The position numbers and the translations under genes are program-made. The notes beneath the pieces are model-generated. The model saw only the letters and a program-made list of their open reading frames with translations, was not told the DNA's origin and searched no databases. A stretch of 48,610 nt of DNA from Chalciporus piperatus. Its lineage: Eukaryota; Basidiomycota; Agaricomycetes; Boletales; Boletaceae. The DNA lies in assembly GCA_038093975.1 (NCBI GenBank), contig JBBPTG010000182.1:1-48610 (forward strand), in the 5' to 3' direction. This document shows positions 12,201 to 23,614 of the stretch, in pieces. Positions within the stretch are counted from its first letter, which is position 1. Every line of letters begins with the position of its first letter.

Positions 12201-15200
12201 TCCTTGAATTGTGAACGCGGCAAATGCACTGGCATCAGTACCTAGCGAGGCGGTCATCACTCCCGCGACGAAATAGAACGGCGGAATCGCACGTACTCAA
12301 AAACAGATATGCAGCTTGTACTATCGTGAAAATAGTCAGAAACCATTATCAATCTTCCCAGGGAGATGAGTACCTGATGGGGGTACAATAGTGGCTTGGA
12401 GGTAGAACCCGAAACGTGCACTCGCCGCTTCGGGGCAGACGTCAGATCAGGTGTTACATATGGGTAATGACACAGCTTACAAGCGAATCCATAAAGGCTG
12501 ACATCGAGTGAAGCCTCCAATGATGGTTGTGTGGGTGAGCCTGAGAAGGGGAAGGCATGAGCAACCAGCAAACCGTACGTGGCCTTGACTGACCAGGACA
12601 GGAAACTGAATTTTTGTAAATGGTCCACTAGCAACCCACAGTATCAGCGACAACATGCAAACGCTTAGAATCTCATAACACGTACAGTGTCTGACCAGCT
12701 GAATACGCGAGCGATAGCCCCTGATTGTTCTACCTGTGACAAGTCAATATTGACATCGACAATCCATCCGGGTGATTTACCGTCGTTAACTTTGACAACC
12801 AGGTGGTGAAAGCACCCCACCATCTGCGCACGATTGGCTTCTTGCTTTCTTGTTCTTGGAGCCTGTTTCCAGACATTCAGCTCATCAACAAACGCAGCTC
12901 TCCTGCTTTGAGAAACACACCATCGTTTTCGTTCCGGAGGAGAGTCCACGACGCTGTCCCAATAGCCAGGCATATCGGTCACATCTGTATGACGTCACAT
13001 TAGCATTGATAGCGTCGACTGGTTCGGGAAGGCTCACCGGCCCGCATGTAGATAGGCCCATTTGACTCCGGGATGACAGAGAAGTCTGTTCAGGAATTGA
13101 GTCACTGAGCTTCCACCCGCTATTCGCAACACACCATAATCAAACGAGAAGGAATACACAAGCTCGCTGGTCGGTTTTTTCGCTTGATGGAATACAGACA
13201 AGACCGATTGGTTCGCATGCGGAACCAAGCTCGCAACGCGAGCGTAAGGTCCGAGGCCGCAAGAACGAGGCAGCTGAACGATCGTGTGCTCAGTGCCTCC
13301 GATGAACACATGTGCACACCCAGAGCCATCCATCGACTTGGAACAATACGCGAGAACCTGTCCATCACCGAAATATGCAAATGTTCCCTCAAACGAGGTC
13401 TTTTAGGGCCGCTTACCTGCTGTGGCTGGTCACTTTTAGCATTGCAGGAGGTGACAACCCAGTCCGATACTTCGGCCAGCGATGACACTGACTGGGGATT
13501 GGGAGAGTCGATGAAGACCTCGCCGAATGCCTCGGTCTCCTCGTTGTCAGTCGCATTGGAAAGACTTGCCGCATTCGCTTGAGGCGAGGTGGTGACATCA
13601 GGATCAAACTCGACATCAAATGTCTCGGCACCCTCGGTGACATCGCTAGGGAAGACATCATTGAATGGAACAGGGACGTATGCGCTCCCTGAGGTTTATT
13701 CAATCCAGAGACACGTTGAAGAATCAGAATAAGATCAACTCACCAATGGGATCACAGCAGTATGAACGCGTGCCAGTGCCACTGCAGGGCTGGATCCCGT
13801 CTCCCTGAGGGTCGGACAACAGTTGGACTTGCCCGATAGCACAACCACTGTCAAGACCTGAGACAAAAGAACCTTTAGCACTCGCAAGTAAGCTTTCATG
13901 ACAAACCCACAGAGTGGTGTGGTCCCAGTCCAAGTGCAATTTTGATATGGGAAGTCACTCTCGCAACAGAACGCCTTCGATTCCCCTCCCGGGCAGGTTG
14001 ATGGTGGCGATGCTCCTCCCGTTATCGCGGTAGTAACGAACAAACCCGGGTTGCCAGCAGGGCATGTTGGGCTCGACGAACAATCTAGCGAGAGTCCGTT
14101 ATGTATCCCAGCACGGGAAACATTGGGAATCTCGTTGCTTACCTCCGAAAACACAGTTATCGGTAGCAGTGACGTTCGTCGCACAGCAGAATGGCATAGC
14201 ACCAGATAGACAGAAGGCGGGCGAGGTAGCCAAGAGGATGTTCCCCGGAGGACACTCTGGAACACACGCATTGCCAACCACATCGGTTCCCCCTGAAAGG
14301 ACGTGAGTTCACACTTATCACCTATCAAGTACGTGGCCTCACATGAACATGATTCTGGGGATGGTGCGTTGCCTGCAACAAAGAGATCAGTTCCGAACCC
14401 AATACAATGGCTGCCCGGGTACTTACCAGATTCGCAGCATATGAGTCTGGTGAATACTTCGGTGTCAGTCGCTTCTATAGTTCCAACGAAGCTAAAATAG
14501 CAACGTTAGTCGGGAAACTGGCATCCCAGCTAGAGACTGTCATTACCTGTACCCAGTCGGGCAACTTTGCACGTTGAAATCTGTCACAAGGCAACCGGTG
14601 CTTTGACTGACACCGCTCGCGATCCCTTGAGTGACGTTTCCATAAAGGCCAGTGAGTGCACTGAACAAGATCCATGAGCATCAAGAAAAGATATCGAGAG
14701 TCGCTTGACCCCTACTCGTAGTTACTATCGTCTTGATCTAAACTCCAGATCACTGATCCGCCGATGCAACGATCGTTAGCGCTATGCCAAAGAAGTGAGA
14801 AGGCATCCAGTTGAGCATCGAAAGAGGCTCACTAGTTGATCTTCATCCCAAAGGTTTCCGCATTGTCATAACTGATCCACTGGTTCCTATCGATCGGAGA
14901 GATGTAAGGCCATTCTTGGGGGCCAACGAAGTGATGCTCACGTATCCCAGATCATGTAGTTCACAGCGGCAACGGGGTCGGTGACGGATTGTGCGTCGGT
15001 TCCATTGAGAACGTTTTCGATTTCAGAGAACATCAGAATGCCGGCAGTAGCGCTGCACTGGCCCGGATTTCCTCCACTGACCTGTGGTTTTAATAGCGTG
15101 CGTCAGCAGTCCCAATCACCGATAAGTCAAGTCATACCCATGCGCAACCAGGATCCCAGCAACCTGTCGATGCGAGGGTGAAGCTCCGACCGTAAAACGC

Positions 15201-17253
15201 GAAACCCATTACCTGGTGGAAATGAGCTATAAAGTGACATATGCCGAGGATTATACATACCACTTGCGAGGGATTGACGCCAGCCCTCCAGTACAGGTCG
15301 AAGGCTTGGTCGATCTCAGTCAAATTGGTGTGCGCATCGAGGACGTATCTGAGTGTCGACGTTGAGTCAGTCCGGTGCATTCATGTCAAGCACAACACTG
15401 ACCCGATATAAGGATCGGTTCCATCCCATACACCGTGAAGATCGTAGGTCCTGTAGCGTTCTTCGATAAGCCGCTTCGAGTCGTGCAAACTATCTAGCTG
15501 ACGTACATGACATTCACCCAGTCGGCACTCTTCAGCAAACCTGGAAGGTCAAAGTGCTGCAGATACCAGTACGAAGAGGGTGCCGTGCTATGGTGCAGTG
15601 AGCGTCAGTATGAAGTATCTTTGGTGTCAGATACATACAATGAAAGGCCGTAGCCAGCGCTGCTGAACGCGCCCTAAAGATTCGAATGAGACGAAATGAA
15701 CTTGGTGTAAAAAGATGCATTGCACACCTTCACAGCAGCCATGAATGTGACATAGTTTTCCGTGTCGGCGGGTCCTCCGCCACGATCGTATGCACCGGGA
15801 TACTAAAGGTAATCAGTTTGGTATTTGATCTGAGGGAGTATATTGTCCACGCACTTCCCAATCAATGTCGAGACCCTTGTTGAACGAGTGTGAGCGAGAC
15901 ACTTATAACGATAACGCCAAACTTACATCAAATGCATAGGTCTCCATGACAGTCAGCAGGGAACCAATGAAAGTGTTCGTATTGGCACTAGACGCGACCA
16001 GTTGGGAGAAGATGGTCGATGTGGGCGGGTCCTAGAAATCAGTGGCAGCGACATGAGTTATCCAACAAACAGCCAAGAACATGGGCTCACGTTGAAGGTC
16101 CAACCACCTAGCGAGTAAAAAAAAAATTGAATTAACCTTGATCATCTCAATAACCACATCCACCTACCAACGGAGAGAAAGACCTTGAGGGTTGGGTTCT
16201 GGCTCTTGAGGTTGGTCGTTCGCTGCCATAATTGACTGTCTCCAGGGGTCGCCTCGACTAGTTGGAAGGTGCTAATAAAATTTAAACATTCGTGCACCCG
16301 GAAACGAGGATGATGAAACTTGCTCGGATATAGACGCAAATGCAAAGTTGACGTGGGTCAGGTCTGGCGTGTAGATTTGCTCCGGGGGGAATGCCATGCA
16401 ATTTCTGTAAAATGTTGAGGGAACGATCACCGAGACGGGCCAGCGAGTATCATACCGATAAGCAGCCGCGCCGTTGTAGTATCCAATGCGACGATTCAAA
16501 GCGGAGTTGGTCTCAGCCCCTGCGAGAGAGCCCAATCATGATTAATCAACGGAGATTTGGTGGAACTCGGTCCGTAGCACTAACCGCAAGATGGAACGAA
16601 GGGGTTGCCACAGTTCGATTGGCATCCTGTGCCGCAAAATTCGGCTAAACGAAACATCCATCAGTTGTCCTCGTCATTCTAAGTGCACATACCTGTAGTC
16701 CCGCAGAAACCGTACTGTGAAATATTAAGAGCTAAAATCGATGTGGAGAACTCAGAACACTACCTGACTACAGCAAACATTCTGTGAAAACGGTCAGTCA
16801 CAAAGGCAGTGTAAGGGTACAAGTAAGCGATGCTGACCAATGGACATGTCAAATTTGCTGGTGGGGCATATTGACCACATTCTGCTTGAGCATCACAGCT
16901 ACTAGTGCAATTACCGCCCGAGGAAACGGGAGTACAATAATCGGGTCCGAATCCACAAAAACCACTGTTGCCATTACAGCAAGCACCCTAGAACTCCGTG
17001 TAACACCGTATAGATTAGACGGATGACCATGGACATACGTTAGAACACGGTACGGTAGATGTACACGAGCCGACAGGAAGTGATGTAGCATTGTTGAGGG
17101 GAGCTGTCACTGAGGATTGAGCACGCACTGGCTCAACGCCAGTTAGAGCCACTAGGGAAGAGAGTGATAAGCTATGCGTCAATGTTGGCAGAATATTCGA
17201 GGACACCCACATAGTAAGCCGAGTATCACACCACTCCATACACACAGCTTCAT
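9259..17253 (-). CDS. Large secreted CBM18-GH18 chitinase, killer-toxin-like (subgroup C) type
   Basis: Hand splicing gives about 1,690 residues in about 57 exons with introns averaging near 52 nt. The start codon (17253-17251) opens a signal peptide ending VEPVRAQ. Two CBM18 chitin-binding modules follow (GACCNGNSGFCGFGPDYC and CCSQYGFCGTTAEFCG). The GH18 domain runs from RRIGYYNGAAAYR to SVIWSLDQDDSNYE and carries the catalytic DGLDIDWE at 15875-15855, where Glu is the proton donor. It is followed by a Cys-rich region, then the long C-terminal part shared by subgroup C chitinases and yeast killer-toxin-like proteins (CGLGPYARV, MPGYWDSVVDSP, RRWWGAFTTWLSKL, EHIYEIQL). Secretion and chitin hydrolysis are inferred from domains. 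Oddities are a GC-AG intron (donor at 16323-16318) and a 5-nt exon at 11357-11361. No disabling break was found. The neighbour is a divergent LysM gene. Confidence 0.85.
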
Positions 17254-18151
17254 CTTGGAGATGAATGCCCAGGAGAGTGATATGCACGTGTAGTTCTCCC
17301 TCTCTTCGTTTTAATGCCAATGTATAGAGGCTAGGCCGGCATAACCATAGAACCCCCGTGAGGGACCATCAGTCGGGCACCGCATCAGACCTGAGACGGT
17401 CTGTGTGTTCCATCCGGCGATACTCTCATGCCACGGAGATGTGACCATGCAAACTTGGACTTTTGGGATGACTTGAATCTGCCAGTGGACGATGGTAACG
17501 CATGGTTACATACCTCAAATAGTGCGGCTCGCGGGCGATGCAAGTGGTGGTCGTTCATTTGTAGATCATTCTCGAGTCAGTCGCGGTGATAACGGTTTGA
17601 ATCTTCTCGTTCCAATGGGCCTGGGCCGGCAATAGTACTACGATGCTCGCTTTTTGACGGTGAACCCTCAATTGAGATGGCTCGGACGCCGGCGGGGCCG
17701 CTGTTCAGTGCAAGGTAAGTTGCCATTCGTGTTGCCAGACGTTGAGTCCGAGGGATCAGTCACTCTCAGGTTCCGGCGTGCTGTCCTGTGGTGCCGTTCC
17801 GAGCGACTTACGTGTTACTAACTTGAACTTAGGAACAATTTCTCGGATCACGGGGCCCTGCCAATGTCACTGACTCTCTGATACCATGGTGACTACAGCT
17901 CAAGATCCAAAAGTGACCCGCCGCTTTCAATAGTACAGCTAATTCAGGACTAACCCTCCGCGTGGTTTGTCTCGTCTTGATCTAGGGACCGCTTCATTGG
18001 GTGCGAAATTTCGTCGCAATGTGAGACCATCACCCCACGCTCCGACTCAGAGCGGCCGAGAGATCCGTCCAACTGGAGGGGGGAATATCAAGGCGAACCA
18101 GATGGACGAGCGAGGGAAACTCCAGGTCGATTGGGTCCCATCCTTCCTACG
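17254..18151. promoter_or_regulatory. Shared upstream region of the divergent chitinase and LysM genes
   Basis: These 898 bp separate two start codons that point away from each other. The region contains no supported gene, so it must hold both promoters and is a candidate bidirectional control region for chitin-related expression. I did not find a convincing TATA box at a standard distance from either start. Confidence 0.6.
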
Positions 18152-21100
18152 ATGGTGCAGACCCGTTTGTATTCTCTCCTCTCTCTTGCCTTCGTGGGTG
18201 TAGACGCTCGCTCCTTGAAGAATACCATCCATGGTCAGCAGGCTGCGCAACACAACGTGGCTCAGGCTCAAAGGTTAAAGGACCTAGCTCTGGCTACTCC
18301 AGAAGGAAGCACCCTAGCACCCGGAAACACACTCGCTACAGCGAGTGGGTTCACCATTTATTCGGCTTCCAACTTGCCCACAGGTGCTTATGCCCCTCCT
18401 GCGTCGTGTGCCAATGCCTTGACGGCGAGTATCGAATGCAACTCCACCATCTTGCTCATGGGGTACGATCTCACCGTCTCCGAGTCTCGCTTTACTGACT
18501 GATCATTAGATCCAACCCTCTATTCGATTCTGCGAGTCTTGCGGCGATGTGTACAGCTTCATGCGCCTCTTCGCTTCAAGCCTATCGCGCAAATGTTGCA
18601 GCTTCCTGTGTCGGATATTCCATGCCAGCTTCGAACAATCAGACTTACCCTCGTATGTATAGATTTTTGTGTGTTCGATGATTGATTCACGAGTTCCCAG
18701 CGACAATGGCTGCGGACACCATTCTTGGGCCATACAACTCCGAGTGTCTCATGGACCCGTAAGTGATATCGAAGCACGATGACGCATAATTGCTGATTAA
18801 TCTGCGTGATGCAGGTCGACAGGAGCATATTGCAATACAATTCTTCCCTCGTATGGTCCACTTCCACCGCAGGGCGTCTTGGGATATCCGCAGAATGAAC
18901 TCTGCACGCCCTGCCTGCTTGGCACTCTGAATGCAACGCTTTCCAATCCCCTGACCTTCTCCAATACTACATACAATTCCCTTCAGTCTGCTTTAACTTT
19001 CTGTGGATCGTACGTGTAGCATGGATGAATGGGGGCATGGCTGATTGACTCGGACTTTATTTTGATAGCTTGTATGACAACTACAACGTGACCAATCCAC
19101 CAGGCAGTCCGACCACCATATTCACCCCAGGACCGGCCACTACACCGATCGGGTCGAACTTGACCGTGTCTTCGACGTGCAACGTCACAGGACGCAACGT
19201 CACCGCACCTGCCAACAGTACCTGCGCATCCATCGCAGACCAATATTCCGTCACTTGGTCCGACGTAGGTACACCCGCATCACATATGTTACCACAGCCA
19301 TATCATGTTCCGCTAGGTCGTCTCCAACAATCCAGGTGTCAACTTCACCAACTGCGTCGTCCCACCAGGGACGACACTCTGCCTTCCACAGGTTGGGTGG
19401 ATTTACAATTGCGGTTGCTCCATACTAATCAAGCCGTAGGCATGCACGACTTATGTCCCGACCGCCAATCAAACGTGCCTTGATGTCATCACGGCGGCGA
19501 ACAGCGGCCCACTGGCAAGCATGAACCAAAGTATTTCGCAAACACAGCTTATAAGGTAGGCCACTGCTTTACAACTTGGTCTGCAAGAAACTCACCGTGG
19601 TTGGAATAAATAGTTTTAATCCTATGCTTGGCGCGGGGTGCACGCAAATCGTTAACCAATACGGGCAGAACATCTGTATTAGGTGAGTGGGATCATAAAG
19701 ATCCGGAATAGTCCTGTCAACGGCCCCACAGTCCCCACGGGGGATTCCCCAATATCGGTGCTGGATACGTTGCACCTACCCCGACCGCGATCGTGTCAGT
19801 ACACAATTCGTTGCCTCTCTATCTCCCATAAACTGATTCCCATTAGGGCTCCACCTGGCCCAACGGTAAGTGGTACAACGTCGAATTGTGGTGCCTGGTA
19901 TTTCGTCCCTCCGAACGTGAGTGACGTCTGCCTCGTTGCATGTCTGTATTTGGTCACACATTCTAAAAGGCAATCTGCAACCAACTTGTGATGAACAGTG
20001 AGTACCTTGATCCTGTCGATCCTCGGCCAAGTTACGGCTGTCGATCTAACACGTTGCAGACTCGATCACCCTCTCGGAGTTCCTGGTGTTAAATCCGGAG
20101 GCAAGTTTACTTACCCCACTTACTTGGCGCGACTTGGCGTGGATCATTAACGAGGATGACAGGTCAACACTAATTGTACAAATCTGTGGGCCAAGTAAGT
20201 CTACTTGGAACTCAGCGATGTCGTTCTGCTGACCCTCTGCTCCGAACAGCTACTACTATTGTGGTAAGCTGGTATCCCGCTATATTCAGTTCACAAATAC
20301 CGAAGCAATCTATAGTCGCACCATACCCGCCGCTCACTGCGACGTCGACGTCAACCCTTCCAACCATCACGAATGGTACGATGGTAGTGACAAGCATGCC
20401 GCTTCCCCCAATGTCATCGCCGACATTATACCCTTACCCAACCAATTGGGTACCTGCACCGACGGGCATTGCACCGGGAACCGTCCAAAGTGGATGCTAT
20501 TACTACTACAAAGTGCAGACAGGAGACACCTGTACGACCGTGGAGCAAACGTACGCGTCCTCGTTTTCCAGAGTGAACTTGGCCTAATCGATATCGTTTG
20601 CTCAGGTTCAACGTGACAGCGCTGGATTTCACGACTTGGAACAACAACCCATCTATGCCTTGTCCGAGCTTGACCGCTGGAACTTATGTTTGTGTGGATG
20701 TCCACAATGTCACCGACACTGCGCCGCCAACGCCGACGAACGCGGCGCCAGGATCAGGCCCAGCGGTAACCTTTCTTTGCCTACCGGTTTCGACCTATTC
20801 TAACTAACGTCGAACGTCAGGGTTGTTACGAGTGGTACACAATTGTACAGGGAGATGGGTGCCCTTCAGTGGAAGCGAAATTCAACTTGACGCAAGCCCA
20901 GTTCTACGCGCTCAACCCGGAACTGTATTCCAACTGCACGAACCTCGGACTCGGAGAGGCTTACTGTGTCGAAGCCATACCCACGAGCACGCCGACACCG
21001 ACAGCGACTACGACGGGTACTGCGACGACCACGGCGACGGCGTCTACATCGCCGACTCCGACCAACATCAATCCCGGAAGCTGGACCAAGTGAGAATTCA

Positions 21101-22521
21101 TACTTCTGTCGCCTTTTCGTTTTGATTGCTCACCGATTCCCTGGATCAGTTGTACAAAATACTGTGAGGCGATCTACGATCACGCCTCGAGTTTGTACTG
21201 ATTTCTCGTGAACTAGACAACGTTCAGCCTGGCGACTCTTGCAACTCGATCGAGGATGCGTACGTGACTCTCGCACGAGCTCTACTTTCATCGTCCTCAT
21301 ATATCACGACCAGGTACACCATCTCGTTCTCCGATCTATTGCAATGGAACCCGGAGATCAACACCGCGTGCAGCAGTGCGTGCGCGTTCCCTCTCACTGC
21401 CTGGCACTAACGTTCATCGCGTCTCGTAGACTTGGCCCTTGCAGTAAGTACCCGTCCTTCTACATGTCGATAGAGTCGTGCTGACTTGGCCGCAGTCCTA
21501 CTGTGTCCAAGGCTCCAACGCTTGCACGACCGTGTATGAAGTGCAAAGCGGAAACTATTGCTCGGAGATAGAGACCCAGTTCGGGATCACGAGCGGGCAA
21601 TTAGTGTCGCTCAACCCATGGCTCGATTCAAACTGCGGTAAGCGTCCCTTGATATTCCAGTCAAACTGTATGTCAGGCATTCACATCATTTGAGGGAATT
21701 AGATCTTCAGGTAGGACAGATTTTGTGTGTGGCTCGAAGTGGGCCTACAACAACTTCGGCAACGCCCACTTCCACGACGCCGACAGCGACCGCGACGAGT
21801 ACTGTCCCACCTAATCTTGAATCGGGAAGCTGGACAAAGTACGTCATATCCGAGTCATGTCTCGTGCTTCCGTGTTTCAGTTGACGCTGATGCTCTCTTT
21901 ATAGTTGTACAACCTATTGTCAGTCCCGTCACATTTTGAGTGGCTTCCGTGTGTTGAGATACTTTCACCTTCAGATAACGTGCAGAGCGGGGATAGTTGT
22001 AACTTGATCGAGACCAAGTCAGACTCAGGCTTCCTTTTCCGTCTCAAGGATAGACCACTGATTCCATTCACTCAGGTTCCACATTGGGTTCACGGATATT
22101 TTGCGTTGGAACCCAGAGCTCAATACAGCTTGTACAAGTGCGTGATTCCATCTCATGGCTATCACGAGTAGCAGTGTGATTGCGTGGTTGCTAACGTCGT
22201 TGCCGAATAGACCTAGCGCTCGCGGTACGATAGCCCTTGTCTACCGCATCCTTACCTCGCTAACTTGAACTCACTTTCCCAGTCATACTGTGTTGGCGTG
22301 ACTGGCGGCTGTGCAGACGTCTATACGGTCGTCAGCGGAGACTATTGCTCAGAGATTGAAACCAAATTCGGGATCACCTCGACGCAACTGAAAACGCTCA
22401 ATCCGTGGCTTGATGCGAACTGCGGTACGTCTACGGCTCACGTAAACCAAGCCCAACCAGATTCTGAAAGGGTACTTGTCCATTGACAGATCTCCAAGTG
22501 GGACAAAATCTTTGCGTCTGA
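18152..22521 (+). CDS. Secreted multi-LysM chitin-binding protein
   Basis: About 29 exons splice into one frame. The start (MVQTRLYSLLSLAFVG) is a signal peptide. A Cys-rich N-terminal region follows, then about nine LysM or LysM-like modules. The last six are the clearest and begin YKVQTGDTC, YTIVQGDGC, YNVQPGDSC, YEVQSGNYC, YNVQSGDSC and YTVVSGDYC, each ending in an LNP/WNP-like motif and a Cys. Thr/Pro/Ser-rich linkers separate modules. LysM modules bind chitin oligomers; secretion and binding are inferred. The protein has no enzyme domain. It lies head to head with the GH18 gene, an arrangement known for subgroup C chitinases in ascomycetes. One intron (from 20101) uses a GC donor. The gene ends DLQVGQNLCV before the stop at 22519. 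Confidence 0.85.
21075..22521 (+). repeat. Tandem duplication of a six-exon LysM block
   Basis: The end of the LysM gene consists of two copies of the same exon block, each beginning with GSWTK (near 21075 and 21826). Each encodes one LysM of the YNVQ-GDSC type and one of the type ending CSEIET-FGIT, with the same intron positions and the same DLQVGQ exon. Spacing is about 750 bp. Exons are more alike than introns. Confidence 0.8.
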
Positions 22522-22917
22522 TCTTGTCCAAACATCGAAATGTATCTATATGGTCTTTCTTCCAAGTAGTGCCATCTGCTTGGAACTACCCCTTATGCCT
22601 TTTAGACTGCCAGTTACAGAGTTCTATTGTTGACTGAGATTCGTCCGACGCCAAGTCATGAGGAATCGTTGTCAAGCACAAATGCTACAAACCATGATAC
22701 TGGTATAACACAAAATTTGCTACACGCCAACATGGTAGACCTTGTTCTACAAACCTCGTGTCACCGGACGTCCGGAGACCGGAAATTCGGTTGCCTGATC
22801 AGACTCGGACTGATCTGTGAACTTGAAGGCGCCGGGACTTCAAAAAAATGCTGATGATTGTTGGAGGGGGGTGGGCTGTAAGTTGAAAACGCCCATGTCT
22901 CTGATCGAAGTTTGCTA

Positions 22918-22940
22918 TACTGCCAGTGACACTGGCAGTA
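22918..22940. repeat. Perfect 11-bp inverted repeat with 1-nt centre
   Basis: The arms are TACTGCCAGTG and CACTGGCAGTA around a single A. It can fold as a hairpin or be bound by a dimer. It lies about 400 bp past the LysM stop, and no function can be assigned. Confidence 0.7.
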
Positions 22941-23380
22941 GTAATGGCCTGGTCCAAATCGAGGGCATCCGAGAAATCAGCACTCCGAGAGTCATTCGTC
23001 GTAGCAAGATATATCCGAGAAGCAACATCACAAAAATTGTAAAACTTAAATATACTTATACGTGGGTAGGTATTGTCGTATAAGGACTGGAATCTGGGTG
23101 TCGCGTAGGCTACCCAAGGTCCAGTATATATGACAAAAGCTAGGAACTCAAACCTTCAAATATAACCATATAATGCTTGTAATGTCCTCTCAGACACCGG
23201 TCTATTGATACGAAATCACTCGCTGCTTAATCATGCGACCATGAGTATATATGATCATACACCACAATGTATTGCATTGTAATCAGTTCCAGGGGCAGAC
23301 AAGTAATACATGAGCATTCGATACGGTATACCTAATGATGGGGATGTGAGGCTCGGGGGAATACACTCCAGTACAGTGAC

Positions 23381-23515
23381 ACTCGAAAGCGATAACAAAA
23401 GAGAGCGATTGCGGATCAAAGACATGAAATCAGCGGGAAGAAAAAAAAACAGCAGACTCGAAAGCGGTCACGAGGGAGAGCGATTGCGGATCAAAGACAT
23501 GGAATAAGCGGGAAG
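23381..23515. repeat. Two copies of a 60-bp unit
   Basis: Copies at 23381-23440 and 23456-23515 both begin ACTCGAAAGCG, share the core GAGAGCGATTGCGGATCAAA and end AGCGGGAAG. An A-rich spacer separates them. They lie just past the 3' end of the DUF6698-like gene and may be subterminal repeats of a mobile unit. Confidence 0.8.
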
Positions 23516-23614
23516 AAGACCAAAAAAATGGGCGGTTGTCTAGAACAGAGTTCTTCAATGAGATCCGCTCAGTAAATATTGATGAACAGTGCATCAGCAC
23601 GCACCTGGTAAACA

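Larger units (their letters stand above)
22522..23614. other. Convergent intergenic region with small repeats
   Basis: No gene was found. The region holds the 3' flanks of the LysM gene and of the DUF6698-like gene, one short perfect palindrome and a duplicated 60-bp unit, which are listed separately. It could contain one end of the mobile unit carrying the Plavaka transposase, but no boundary could be fixed. Confidence 0.55.
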
